DNA of 64,000 nucleotides from Novosphingobium sp. Rr 2-17 (GTDB lineage: Bacteria > Pseudomonadota > Alphaproteobacteria > Sphingomonadales > Sphingomonadaceae). The DNA is taken from positions 82,351 to 146,350 of the forward strand of contig NZ_AKFJ01000012.1 in the NCBI RefSeq assembly GCF_000272475.1, read 5' to 3'. The notes under the pieces were generated by a model that was given only the letters and a program-made list of their open reading frames with translations, was not told the DNA's origin and did not search any database. The position numbers were made by a program, and so were the translations under genes. Shown piece after piece: positions 18,831 to 27,351 of this stretch (its first letter is position 1; each line of letters begins with the position of its first letter).

Positions 18831-20210
18831 TCAGCTCAACAGTTTGCGCGCGAAGAACAAGCGGAACAGGCCGAACCCGGCAAGACCGATCACCGCCGAG
18901 ACGACATGCAGCAGCCAGAATTGCGGCATCGGTATCGTGTCCATCAGCGTGCCGATCTTGCCCACCACCAGGTTGGCGCCGAAGAACGACAAGTAATAGA
19001 TCCCCACGATCGAGCCGGTAAGCGCGCGGGGCGATAGGCGGGTGAACAAGGCCAGGCTGACCGGCATCAGATGTGCGAAACCGATTGAGTTCATCAGGTG
19101 GAACAGGATCGGCCACAGCAGGCTGATCTTGCCCGGTCCTTGGGCGAGCGCGGCGACGTAAAGGCACAGTCCGCCGGCAACGATGAAACCGCAGCCGATG
19201 ATCATCTTGCCCAACTCGTCCAGATCCTTGCCCGTGCGCGCTGCGCGCCAGGCCCAGAACGCGGCGACCGCCACCAGCATCGTGAAGCTGAGGGTGGCGT
19301 CGATCGTGATCATCCAGCTCGACGGCATGGTAAAGCTCAAGACGTGGAAATCGAAGCTGCGATCGGCCCAGACGAGGTAGGCGTTGAAGATCTGCTGGTT
19401 GGTCAGCAGCGAGACGCCCATGATCGGCATCAGCGCCAGCACGGCGGCCAGGCGCGGTCCGTCGCCCGGCTGGAAGCGCGCTTTGGGCGTCGCCGAACGT
19501 GAGGCGCGGGGCTTGTCAGCCGGGAGCCAGGGCTTGCTGTAAAGATACAGGAACAGTCCCAGTACCATGACGACGCCGGCACAGCCAAAGCCCCAGTGCC
19601 ACCCCACGTTCTGCCCCAGCGTGCCCGAGATGATCGGGGCGGCGATGACCGAGACGTTGATGAAGATGTAGAAGATCTGGAACGCCATGCCCCGGCGCGA
19701 ATCCGTGGGGCCGTAGAGTTCGCCCACCTGGCTGGCGATGTTGCCCTTGAACAAGCCGACGCCCACCACCAACGAAATCAGCGCCAGCAGGAACGCGCTT
19801 TCGAAGGCCATCAGGAAGTGGCCGATCGACATGACCACCGCACCCGCGATCAGCGCCGCGCGCCGCCCCAGCAGCAAGTCGGCCAGGATGCCGCCCAGGA
19901 TTGGGGTGAGGTAGACCAGCGCGGTGTAAGCGCCGAAGATCTCGGACGCCAGCGGCTGGCCTTCCAGCCCGGCGAACATGTGCGCCTTGAGCCAGTCCAG
20001 CCCGATCACGCTTTCCTGCCGGCCGGGTGTGAGCAGGTACTTGACCATGTACAGCGTCAGCAGCGTCTGCATCGAATAGTACGAAAACCGCTCGCACGCC
20101 TCGACCAGACCCAGCAGGCCCAGCCCCTTGGGATGGCCCAGAAAAGCGCGATCGTCCTTGGCGGCGATTTCGGGAAAGTCGAGTTCGGGCGTGGCTTCGG
20201 CAGCGGTCAT
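18831..20210 (-). CDS. POT-family proton-dependent oligopeptide transporter
   Basis: A 459-residue inner-membrane protein with about 12-14 hydrophobic segments. It imports di- and tripeptides with protons. The POT signature ACERFSYYSMQTLLTLYM near residue 38 gives the ExxERFxYY proton-coupling motif. Further along, GDFIAD-like residues are replaced by GGILADLLLGRR, and VGVGLFKGNIASQVGELYG corresponds to the second PTR2 signature. The start at 20210 is preferred because it gives a normal short N terminus; the open frame extends 31 codons further. It is monocistronic. Confidence 0.9.
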   Translation of the reverse strand: MTAAEATPELDFPEIAAKDDRAFLGHPKGLGLLGLVEACERFSYYSMQTLLTLYMVKYLLTPGRQESVIGLDWLKAHMFAGLEGQPLASEIFGAYTALVYLTPILGGILADLLLGRRAALIAGAVVMSIGHFLMAFESAFLLALISLVVGVGLFKGNIASQVGELYGPTDSRRGMAFQIFYIFINVSVIAAPIISGTLGQNVGWHWGFGCAGVVMVLGLFLYLYSKPWLPADKPRASRSATPKARFQPGDGPRLAAVLALMPIMGVSLLTNQQIFNAYLVWADRSFDFHVLSFTMPSSWMITIDATLSFTMLVAVAAFWAWRAARTGKDLDELGKMIIGCGFIVAGGLCLYVAALAQGPGKISLLWPILFHLMNSIGFAHLMPVSLALFTRLSPRALTGSIVGIYYLSFFGANLVVGKIGTLMDTIPMPQFWLLHVVSAVIGLAGFGLFRLFFARKLLS

Positions 20211-20364
20211 GGCGTGTCGTATTCTCCCAGCCCGAAACATTCTTGTCGTGGCGCGCAATGATTGCGTGCGGAGAGACATGTCACTGAGGTGCGAAATGGT
20301 CAAACGGTGAGAGGGCGCGAGCGTGGGGCGGTTTGATATTTTTTGGTGCTACGCGAAGGGCAAC

Positions 20365-20790
20365 TCAGGGCTCTGGTGAAGACTTCATACCACTCCCGAC
20401 TTGCTCCCATTGCAGCCCTTGCGGGGCGACCGCCGTCGCCTGAAATCGCCCTTGTCCCATATATGTGAGGTAGCAATCGCCTGCGACATTGAACCTTCGA
20501 GCAAGTTCGTTGCTTGGGCATGCGCGCTCAAGCTGGCGTAGCGCTCGATCCGATAAGTAGTAAGACTGGTCCCGGTCTCGGACGCGTAAGCCTTTGATAT
20601 CCTGTATCCAGTGACCCCGCGGGAGCGAAATCGCCTTACCCGCCGAGATCGGAAAAGAAGCGGACCAGTAATCGTAGTCGCTGTGTAGATACTGCACCGA
20701 AACTTGCGATCGCGTCGAATTGTTGACGAATGTAGGCCACGCGTCGCAGCCGGCGAGTAAAAAAGCGACTATCATGACGGCTGCCCGCAT
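20365..20790 (-). CDS. Predicted lipoprotein, function unknown
   Basis: A 141-residue protein with a short lipoprotein signal: hydrophobic residues 4-13 and the lipobox LLAGC (Cys15). The rest is rich in Tyr, Ser and Arg with three further Cys residues and resembles no family I recognise. Its GC content is clearly below that of adjacent genes, suggesting horizontal origin or low expression. It lies downstream of the aroB terminator and so is probably transcribed alone. Confidence 0.65.
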   Translation of the reverse strand: MRAAVMIVAFLLAGCDAWPTFVNNSTRSQVSVQYLHSDYDYWSASFPISAGKAISLPRGHWIQDIKGLRVRDRDQSYYLSDRALRQLERACPSNELARRFNVAGDCYLTYMGQGRFQATAVAPQGLQWEQVGSGMKSSPEP

Positions 20791-20889
20791 TTGGGCAGAC
20801 TATGAGGTAATACTTGCACTGGCAACTGGACGAGAACGGATTTTAAACCGGCCCGCCACCGGGAATACGTGACTGTCGTTTAAACAATC

Positions 20890-20920
20890 AAAAGGCGGCA
20901 GACCCAGGGGGCCTGCCGCC
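20890..20920 (-). terminator. Rho-independent terminator of the aroK-aroB operon
   Basis: On the minus strand, GGCGGCAG and CTGCCGCC form an 8-bp stem with an 11-base loop, followed directly by TTTTGATT. It lies 130 bases past the aroB stop. Confidence 0.85.
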
Positions 20921-21049
20921 CCGGTGCGCATCCGGGGATTCGCTGGAAGCGCATCGGTTCCCCCTTGGCGTGAACACCTTGTCTGGGAACCTATATGTAA
21001 CAATGCGTATCGGCAGCACTCGTTCCATCGCACTCGATGGGAGATGCGA

Positions 21050-22159
21050 TCAAGCGGCAACCAACTCGGCGTCCAGGAAGGCGGCCACGTCGTCCAGCGA
21101 GACTTGCTTGTCGAGGTATGTCTGGCCGATGCCGGTCATCAGCAGGAAGGGCAGGGTGCCGGCATCCATCTTCTTGTCGTGCAGCATGTGCCGCACCAGG
21201 ACGCTGGCGTCGCAATTGAGGCCCAGCGTGGTGAGCCGCGCGGGCAGGCCGACAGCGGCGATATGCTGGGTGACCTGATCCGCCTCAGCTTGCGCCATCA
21301 GCCCGCGATGGGCGGAATAGCGTGCGGCCAGGACCATACCCAGGGCTACGGCTTCGCCATGGAGCAAGCGGTCGGAAAAGCCGGTTTGTGCCTCCAGTGC
21401 GTGGCCGAAGGTGTGGCCCAGGTTCAGCAGGGCGCGGCGGCCCGTGGTCTCGAACTCGTCCTCCGCCACGATGCGCGCCTTGGCCGCTACCGAATGCGCC
21501 ACCGCTTGTTCGCGAAGCGAACCGTCGCCGGCCAGCATCGCGGCGCCATAGGTGCGGCACCAATCGAAGAACGCGGCATCGTCGATCAAGCCGTATTTCA
21601 CGACTTCGGCGTAGCCGGCGCGCAATTCGCGTTCGGGCAGGGTTTCCAGCACCGAAAGATCGGCCAAGACCAGCGAGGGTTGGTGAAAGGCGCCGACCAG
21701 GTTCTTGCCGGCGGGCGTGTTGATCGCGGTCTTGCCGCCGACGCTCGAATCCACTTGCGCCAGCAAAGTGGTGGGCACTTGCACGAAGTGGCAGCCGCGC
21801 TTGAGCACTGAGGCGCAAAAGCCGGTGAGATCGCCGATCACGCCGCCGCCCAGGGCAATGACGTGATCGCCGCGCTCTACTTCGAGCGAGAGCAGCCAGT
21901 TCACCGTCGCGGCCAGCTCGTCCCACGACTTGGTCTTTTCGCCCGGCGGCAGGATGCGCCATTGCGGCTCGTGCCCGGCGTCGCGCAAGTTGCGCTCGAT
22001 CGCCTCGCCCCAGGCGGCGTGGACGTTGCTGTCCGTCACGATCGGCACGGCGCGCTTACGCAAGCGGCCCTGGCACTGCGCCGCCAGATCGCTGAGCAGG
22101 CCATTGCCGACGCGAACCTCATAAGGACGGCCGGCGATATCGACCGGGATCACAGCCAT
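21050..22159 (-). CDS. aroB: 3-dehydroquinate synthase
   Basis: A 369-residue NAD- and metal-dependent enzyme of the shikimate pathway, converting DAHP to 3-dehydroquinate. The NAD-binding segment is VIALGGGVIGDLTGFCAS. The substrate and metal region includes PTTLLAQVDSSVGGKTAIN and RALLNLGHTFGHALEA, which holds the zinc-binding His residues. HGEAVALGMVLAARYS completes the family pattern. It overlaps aroK by ten bases, a standard aroK-aroB operon. Confidence 0.97.
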   Translation of the reverse strand: MAVIPVDIAGRPYEVRVGNGLLSDLAAQCQGRLRKRAVPIVTDSNVHAAWGEAIERNLRDAGHEPQWRILPPGEKTKSWDELAATVNWLLSLEVERGDHVIALGGGVIGDLTGFCASVLKRGCHFVQVPTTLLAQVDSSVGGKTAINTPAGKNLVGAFHQPSLVLADLSVLETLPERELRAGYAEVVKYGLIDDAAFFDWCRTYGAAMLAGDGSLREQAVAHSVAAKARIVAEDEFETTGRRALLNLGHTFGHALEAQTGFSDRLLHGEAVALGMVLAARYSAHRGLMAQAEADQVTQHIAAVGLPARLTTLGLNCDASVLVRHMLHDKKMDAGTLPFLLMTGIGQTYLDKQVSLDDVAAFLDAELVAA

Positions 22160-22731
22160 TGCGAAATTTCCTGCAGGACCGTGTTGACGGTCTGGTGGTG
22201 CGGCCCCGTGCCGCTCAGCACGCGGATGGGGGCATGGGCGTAATGCGGTTCGCGTTCGGCGCGCAGCCGGGCCAGAATTTCGCGCGGATCGCCGCCGCGC
22301 AACAGCGGACGGTTGTCCTTGCGCGCGGTGCGCTCGACCAGCGTATCCACCTCGCTGTCGAGCCAGACGGTGATCGCCTTGTCCAGGATCAGCGCCCGCG
22401 TTTCGTCATTGCAGAACGCGCCGCCGCCGGTGGCGATGACGATATGGCGGCCGTCTGTATGGTCGGCCAGCAGGCGCGAGATGACCCGGCGTTCGCCATC
22501 GCGAAAATAGCTTTCGCCGAAAGTGTCGAAAATTTCGGGGATAGACATCTGTGCCGATCGCTCGATCTCGTCGTCGGCATCGGCAAAATCGTAGCCCAGC
22601 AAAGCAGCCATCCGTCTGCCTACGGTGGACTTGCCCACGCCCATCATGCCGACCAGCACGATCGGCTTGTCGATCCGTCGCACAAGGTCGGATACGTCCT
22701 GAGCGGAGAAGCGGTGCGGTTGCAGGTCCAT
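22150..22731 (-). CDS. aroK: Shikimate kinase
   Basis: A 193-residue P-loop kinase phosphorylating shikimate. The Walker A is GMMGVGKSTVGRRMA, the shikimate-binding Asp is in DADDEIE, and ATGGGAFCNDETR is the GGG substrate loop. The lid Arg is in RKDNRPLL. The start at 22731 leaves a 20-residue N-terminal extension (LQPHRFSAQDVSDLV) before the kinase core, common in alphaproteobacteria. It is the first gene of aroK-aroB and diverges from the small membrane protein at 22790. Confidence 0.96.
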   Translation of the reverse strand: MDLQPHRFSAQDVSDLVRRIDKPIVLVGMMGVGKSTVGRRMAALLGYDFADADDEIERSAQMSIPEIFDTFGESYFRDGERRVISRLLADHTDGRHIVIATGGGAFCNDETRALILDKAITVWLDSEVDTLVERTARKDNRPLLRGGDPREILARLRAEREPHYAHAPIRVLSGTGPHHQTVNTVLQEISQWL

Positions 22732-22789
22732 TGCCCCACCGCCTATAGTTGCGCTAGGTCGCAGCGCAAGCATACGTGAAGGAAGGCGA

Positions 22790-22948
22790 GTGACGACTGT
22801 TATGCGCGGGCGCAGGCCTCTTGGATTGATCGCCGTCGCCGTCCTGATCGCCCTTATCGTGTTCGGGGTGCTGGCCTGGCGTGCCGGCGGGCCGCGTCCG
22901 ATCGAAGACGTGGTGCTGCCGGTTGCGGTGCCGGGCCAAGCGAAGTGA
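22790..22948 (+). CDS. 52-residue single-pass membrane protein
   Basis: A short gene starting at GTG 22790 after a strong AAGGAAGG site; an in-frame ATG lies at 22802. After a basic MRGRRP stretch comes one hydrophobic helix (about residues 12-30), then a periplasmic tail of about 20 residues ending in PGQAK. Its stop lies ten bases before the next gene, so the two are probably co-transcribed. It resembles no family I can name. The good ribosome-binding site, the topology and the spacing make it a plausible real gene. Confidence 0.6.
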   Translation: MTTVMRGRRPLGLIAVAVLIALIVFGVLAWRAGGPRPIEDVVLPVAVPGQAK

Positions 22949-22958
22949 AAATAGCGAA

Positions 22959-24884
22959 ATGAAGATCAGGTATTTCCTTGGCGGCGCGGCGCTTGCGCTC
23001 ACGTCCGCGCTGGCGATCGCGCAGGACGCGCCGGAATCGCTGCTGCCCAAGATGTTCCAGGACCCGCAGCCCAGTGCCACGCGGACGCCGGCTTCCCGGC
23101 CTTCCCCGCGCACTGCACCTTCGCCACGCACTACGCCTTCCCCGCGTTCCACCCCGGCGGCTGCCCCCGCCGCTGCCGCATCGAGCGCGCCGCGCGCCGT
23201 TTCGACGCCGATGGTCCAGTCGCTGCCGACTGACACCTCGCCGGACGATCTGGCCGGCCTGCCGCTCGACGTCGCCGCGCCGCAATCGGCACTGGTTCGC
23301 ATTCCCAGTCTCGAAGAGCTGGAAAGGATGACCTCGGACGATTTCGAGACGATCCTGAGCAGCCGTCTGGTCACCGACATGCCGCCCCAGGCTCGGCGCG
23401 ATCCGGGGATGACCGGCCTGCTCGACGAGAGCGAGGGCGGCATGCGCGCCGATTCGCTGTCTGGCGAAAGCGCGGGGCTGATCCGGCTGGCGATGGAGGC
23501 CAATCGCGGCAACCTGGTTTCGCGCTGGGGACATATCCTGCTGCGCCGCGCCCTGGCATCGCGCCTGCAACCGCCGACCGGGATGAACGCGGGCGACTTC
23601 GTGGCGCTGCGGGTGGCGCTGCTGCTGCGCATGGGCGAGGTGGAGGCTGCGCGCGCGGTTCTCCAGCAGCTCGACATTGCGGACTATACGCCCGCTACCG
23701 CCTCGTTGGTGGTCGATCTTTATGCGCGCAATGCCGATTTCACCGGCTTGTGCCCCATCCTCGCCACCCAAGGCAGCCTGCGCGACGATCCGGCGTGGAA
23801 TATCTCGCGCACGATCTGCCAGGCGTTCCGCGGCAATAGCGCCGCCGCGATCACCCGGCTCGACCGCGATTTGTCGCGCGGGACGATGCCCAAGATGGAC
23901 TTGCTGCTTGCGCAGAAATACGCAGGCGCCGCAGGCAAGTCGCGGCGCGCCGTGACGATTGAGTGGAGCGAAGTGCCCAACTTGTCGCCGTGGCGGTATG
24001 GCCTTGCGCTGGGCGTGGGGCTGGAGCCGCCGGCCAAGCTGGTGGCCGATGCCGGTCCCGAATTCGCCTACATCACCGCGCTGGCGCCGATGGCCTCGCT
24101 GACCCGTCGCGCGAGTGCTGCCGATCTGGCTGCCGCCAATGGGGTGCTGTCGAATTCGGCGCTGGTCGATCTTTATTCGCAGATTTACGCTGATTCCGAC
24201 ACGAGCGGCGAATGGCAGGATCGCGCTGAATCCTTGCGCGATGCCTACACTTTGGAAGACGCCAAGGAGCGCCTCTCGGCCATGCAGACGCTGTGGAAGG
24301 GGGCCACCGGACAAGCGTTGTACGGGCGTCAAATCCTGACCGCCGCTGCTGCCGCGCGGGTAACGCCTACTTCCGATTTGGCCGACAATGCTGCCGATCT
24401 TATCGCGGCGATGCTCGCTGCCGGCTACGATGCCAATGCGCAACGCTGGGCCTCGGTGGTCAAGAACGGGTCGCAGGGCTGGGCGCTGATCATGCTGGCA
24501 TCGCCGGGCCGGACCGGGGCCTTGGACACGGGCGCGCTCGACACGTTCATCAGCGACGATGAAAGCGCGAACAAGCGCAAGTCGGCGCTGCTGGTGGCGG
24601 GCCTGGCCGGGCTCCAGCGGATCGCCAATGGCGATGCCGGACGCTACTCGGGCGACATGGCGCTCAAGCTGGATAGCGCTACGCGCTGGACCCGTGCGAT
24701 CGACGATGCCGCCGCGCGCGGCGATGCGGCGGGCGTTGCCTTGCTGGCAGGCTTTGGCATGCAGGGCGATGGCTGGGTGCGGATGACGCCGCGCTATCTG
24801 TTCCACATCGTCTCGGCCTTGCGCCAGGTCGGCCTGGAAGCAGAAGCCCGGATGATCGCGGCCGAGGCCGTGGCGCGGGTCTGA
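22959..24884 (+). CDS. Secreted alpha-helical repeat protein, function unknown
   Basis: A 641-residue exported protein. Residues 1-22 form a signal peptide (YFLGGAALALTSALAIAQ). Residues 35-85 are a low-complexity Pro/Ser/Thr/Ala/Arg linker with repeated SPRT-type units. The remainder, from about residue 95, is Ala/Leu-rich with paired amphipathic helices of roughly 35 residues, like TPR-type solenoids. It lies three bases before xerD, with the small membrane protein upstream. The location suggests a conserved envelope protein of sphingomonads, but no function can be read. The start at 22959 is chosen because it gives the signal peptide. Confidence 0.72.
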   Translation: MKIRYFLGGAALALTSALAIAQDAPESLLPKMFQDPQPSATRTPASRPSPRTAPSPRTTPSPRSTPAAAPAAAASSAPRAVSTPMVQSLPTDTSPDDLAGLPLDVAAPQSALVRIPSLEELERMTSDDFETILSSRLVTDMPPQARRDPGMTGLLDESEGGMRADSLSGESAGLIRLAMEANRGNLVSRWGHILLRRALASRLQPPTGMNAGDFVALRVALLLRMGEVEAARAVLQQLDIADYTPATASLVVDLYARNADFTGLCPILATQGSLRDDPAWNISRTICQAFRGNSAAAITRLDRDLSRGTMPKMDLLLAQKYAGAAGKSRRAVTIEWSEVPNLSPWRYGLALGVGLEPPAKLVADAGPEFAYITALAPMASLTRRASAADLAAANGVLSNSALVDLYSQIYADSDTSGEWQDRAESLRDAYTLEDAKERLSAMQTLWKGATGQALYGRQILTAAAAARVTPTSDLADNAADLIAAMLAAGYDANAQRWASVVKNGSQGWALIMLASPGRTGALDTGALDTFISDDESANKRKSALLVAGLAGLQRIANGDAGRYSGDMALKLDSATRWTRAIDDAAARGDAAGVALLAGFGMQGDGWVRMTPRYLFHIVSALRQVGLEAEARMIAAEAVARV

Positions 24885-24887
24885 CGG

Positions 24888-25802
24888 GTGCCTGATGGCG
24901 AGGACTTCGCCGGGCGTTTTCTAGCGATGCTCGCGGCGGAACGCGGCGCTGCGGCCAATACTCTGGCGGCGTACCGGCGCGATCTGACCGCTGCCCAGGA
25001 GGAGCTGGGCGATCTGTCGGTGGCGGACGCCGATGCGCTGGCGTCGTTGGGCAAGGCGTGGGGCGGTCTGGCGGCTTCCAGCTTGGCGCGCCGCTGCTCG
25101 GCGTTGCGGCAGTTCTACGGCTTTCTGGTGGATGAAGGCGTGCGGGCGGACGATCCCTCCGCCGCCTTGCCGCGCCCGCGCACGCGTCGCCCGCTGCCCC
25201 GCTTGCTGAGCCGCGCCGAGGTCGAGCGATTCCTGGCGTTAGCCGAGGAGGAGGCGAGCGCGGAACGGCGCGAGGCGGTGCGGCTGCTTACGCTGCTGGA
25301 ACTGCTCTATGGCTCGGGCTTGCGGGCGAGCGAACTGGTGTCGCTGCCGCTGGCCGCCGTGCCGCGCGATGCTCCGTTTCTGTACGTAGTGGGCAAGGGC
25401 GGGCAGCAGCGGATGGTCCCCGTCAGCACCCGCGCGCGCCAGGCGCTCTCGCGATGGGTGGCCTTGCGAATCGAAGGTCGTCCTGCAGGAGCGAGCAACG
25501 CCAGGTTCCTGTTTCCGTCCAACGGCGCGAGCGGACACCTGACGCGGGTGCGGCTGTTCCAGTTGCTGCGCGAATTGGCGGTGCGCGCCGATATCGACCC
25601 GGAGCGGATTTCCCCGCACGTCCTGCGCCACGCCTTCGCCAGCCATTTGCTGGAAGGGGGCGCGGATTTGCGGGTGTTGCAGATGCTGCTGGGCCACGCC
25701 GACATCGCGACGACGCAAATCTATACCCACGTCGAAAGCGAGCGGCTGGTGGCGCTCGTCAATGCGCGGCATCCGCTGGCCAAAATCCCGTCGTCGCGCT
25801 GA
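24888..25802 (+). CDS. xerD: Tyrosine recombinase XerD
   Basis: A 304-residue site-specific recombinase that resolves chromosome dimers at dif with XerC and FtsK. The N-terminal SAM-like core-binding domain fills about residues 8-90. The catalytic set is complete: Arg146 (SGLRASEL), Lys170 (VGKGGQQR), His244 and Arg247 (SPHVLRHAFASHLL), His270 (LLGHADIATTQ) and Tyr279 (IYTHV). Length is the normal 300 residues. It begins at GTG three bases after the previous stop. XerD is preferred over XerC from the linker sequence and the nearby aroKB genes, but the two are close paralogues. Confidence 0.88.
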   Translation: MPDGEDFAGRFLAMLAAERGAAANTLAAYRRDLTAAQEELGDLSVADADALASLGKAWGGLAASSLARRCSALRQFYGFLVDEGVRADDPSAALPRPRTRRPLPRLLSRAEVERFLALAEEEASAERREAVRLLTLLELLYGSGLRASELVSLPLAAVPRDAPFLYVVGKGGQQRMVPVSTRARQALSRWVALRIEGRPAGASNARFLFPSNGASGHLTRVRLFQLLRELAVRADIDPERISPHVLRHAFASHLLEGGADLRVLQMLLGHADIATTQIYTHVESERLVALVNARHPLAKIPSSR

Positions 25803-25827
25803 TCGGCCTACAAGTTTGGAGCGCATC

Positions 25828-26331
25828 GTGGAACAAGACCTGACGCCAAAGCAGATGCCCTTAGTGGTGGTGGCCGTCGCGCTGATGCGGGGCGCGCACG
25901 TGCTGATGCAGCGGCGGGCGTTTACCGCGGTGCATGGCGGCCTCTGGGAATTTCCCGGCGGAAAGCTGGAGCCTGGCGAAACGCCGGAAGCGGCGGCTGT
26001 GCGCGAGCTGCAGGAAGAACTGGGGATCGACCTGGCTCCCACGGCGCTGTCGCCCGTGGGGTTCGCCAGCGGGCATACCGCCGCTTTCTCCGGCCATGGG
26101 GACCGGCCTGCACGAACGTTGGTGATTCTGCTGTATCTCTGCCGCGAGTGGGAAGGCGAGCCGGTTGCGCGCGAGGCCGCCGAAATCGACTGGTACGCGC
26201 CGGAGGGCGTCTCGGATCTGGCGATGCCTCCGCTCGATTACCCGCTGGCGAGGGCGCTGTTGCACCACCTTGCACAAGAAAGCGCAAGGGGTGGCAATAT
26301 AGGCGTTGACCACGGCGCGATCCCTTCCTAA
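25828..26331 (+). CDS. mutT: Nudix hydrolase, MutT-like 8-oxo-dGTP diphosphatase
   Basis: A 167-residue Nudix protein. The Nudix box is perfect: Gly45, Glu51, Arg59, Glu60, Glu63, Glu64, Gly66 in the order GX5EX7REUXEEXGU. GLWEFPGGKLEPGE and a VALMRGAHVLMQRR strand are typical of MutT, which removes oxidised dGTP from the nucleotide pool. The start is a GTG at 25828; the longer upstream frame runs into xerD. The C-terminal 30 residues extend past the usual family end, with no recognised motif. MutT versus another Nudix substrate cannot be proved from sequence. Confidence 0.82.
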   Translation: MEQDLTPKQMPLVVVAVALMRGAHVLMQRRAFTAVHGGLWEFPGGKLEPGETPEAAAVRELQEELGIDLAPTALSPVGFASGHTAAFSGHGDRPARTLVILLYLCREWEGEPVAREAAEIDWYAPEGVSDLAMPPLDYPLARALLHHLAQESARGGNIGVDHGAIPS

Positions 26332-26346
26332 AGGCCCACCTCCAAC

Positions 26347-26423
26347 GCGCCCGTAGCTCAGCTGGATAGAGCATCAGACTACGAATCTGAGGGTCGGACG
26401 TTCGAATCGTTCCGGGCGCACCA
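26347..26423 (+). tRNA. tRNA-Arg (anticodon ACG), copy 1
   Basis: A 77-base cloverleaf with CCA encoded. The acceptor stem GCGCCCG pairs with CGGGCGC, the anticodon loop is CTACGAA (ACG) and the T loop is TTCGAAT. It is identical in every base to the copy at 26468. Confidence 0.97.
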
Positions 26424-26426
26424 TTC

Positions 26427-26449
26427 CCCCCAAGTCTTCGGGCTGGGGG
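26427..26449. other. UUCG-tetraloop hairpin between the two tRNA-Arg genes
   Basis: CCCCC pairs with GGGGG, then AGTC with GGCT around a TTCG loop, with one bulged A. This stable structure lies three bases after the CCA of the first tRNA and may guide processing or limit read-through. No T-run follows. Confidence 0.5.
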
Positions 26450-26467
26450 CGGAATGTATTAAAATTG

Positions 26468-26544
26468 GCGCCCGTAGCTCAGCTGGATAGAGCATCAGAC
26501 TACGAATCTGAGGGTCGGACGTTCGAATCGTTCCGGGCGCACCA
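26468..26544 (+). tRNA. tRNA-Arg (anticodon ACG), copy 2
   Basis: An exact duplicate of the tRNA at 26347, including the encoded CCA, starting 44 bases after the first one ends. It is followed by a short T-run (ATTTTTGTTT), which may serve to end transcription. Confidence 0.97.
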
Positions 26545-26681
26545 TTTTTGTTTAGCCTCAAGCGCCGGGCGGCCGCATCCGCGGCCTTGGCTTTCCTCGC
26601 ATAAGCTCGGGCGGCCAGTCGGCCTTGCGAACCCTATCGGGTTCGGTAGTTCCCGTGCGTGTACCCTTCGTAAAATGAAAA

Positions 26682-26717
26682 AGGGCCGAAGCGCTTGTGC
26701 GCCCCGGCCCTGGTTTT
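26682..26717. terminator. Terminator downstream of the periplasmic protein gene
   Basis: A 7-bp GC stem (AGGGCCG at 26682-26688 and CGGCCCT at 26705-26711). On the minus strand it is followed by a T-rich run (complement of AAATGAAAA), and on the plus strand by GGTTTTT. It can end both the minus-strand gene at 26734 and read-through from the tRNA-Arg pair. Confidence 0.8.
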
Positions 26718-26733
26718 TGTCGGATCGGTCGGC

Positions 26734-27351
26734 TTATTGGGCCGAAGGCTGCTCGGTAGCGGCGCTTTGTGCGGTCGCGCCGGCGCCTGCTTCGGTGCCC
26801 GGCTGTGCGGAGGCAGCGGCCTGGGTCGCCTTGGCGAAATCGGCTGCCGTCATGCCCAAGGCAAGCGAGCCGTCCGCGCCCAGCCCGATGTAGGACTTCT
26901 TGAGGGCTGCGGCTTTACCGTCGGTGAGGGTGACGGTGACGTCTTCACCCTCGACCTTGGCGATCGTGCCCAGTACCTTGCCGTCGCTGCTCTTGACCGG
27001 GGCGTCGGCTACCAGCGCTGCATCCTTTTGCGCGCCGTTCTGAGCTTGCGCACCATTCACGGCCGCTTCGAGCTGCGACTTGCTCATGCCGATCGTCAGG
27101 CCCTTTTCACGCATGGCGAAGGCATTCTTGGGAACGCCAGCACGCGCGGTACCGGTGTAAACAGTCACGACATCTCCCGAAACCGCCTCAACCGTGCCGA
27201 CTTCCACACCATCGGGGCCAAAGACCTTAGCGCCCACGGTGGGGTTGGGAGCCGCAGCGGAAGGCGCAGTAGCAGGGGCGGCCTGGGCCATCACGGTAGC
27301 GGGCGTAGCGAAGGCCGTAGCAAGTGCTGCGGCGATGAAGAGTTTATTCAT
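26734..27351 (-). CDS. Periplasmic protein with two PRC-barrel-like repeats
   Basis: A 205-residue exported protein with a signal peptide ending at VMAQA (about residue 23). Two similar segments of about 60 residues follow, near residues 37-97 and 115-175. Each contains a G..V...DG..(V/L)GT(V/I)..V.G..VTV pattern and later a (L)GM(S/T)...F or L stretch. This looks like a tandem duplication of a PRC-barrel-type beta domain. The ends are Ala/Pro/Gln-rich. Such proteins are common in sphingomonads but have no established role. Transcribed alone, with a terminator just after the stop. Confidence 0.75.
   Translation of the reverse strand: MNKLFIAAALATAFATPATVMAQAAPATAPSAAAPNPTVGAKVFGPDGVEVGTVEAVSGDVVTVYTGTARAGVPKNAFAMREKGLTIGMSKSQLEAAVNGAQAQNGAQKDAALVADAPVKSSDGKVLGTIAKVEGEDVTVTLTDGKAAALKKSYIGLGADGSLALGMTAADFAKATQAAASAQPGTEAGAGATAQSAATEQPSAQ

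Noticed and set aside
22854..24806. A 650-codon minus-strand open frame opposite the secreted helical protein
   Set aside because: The plus strand gives a signal peptide, a linker and regular helices; the minus frame is Arg/His/Gln-rich without domains.
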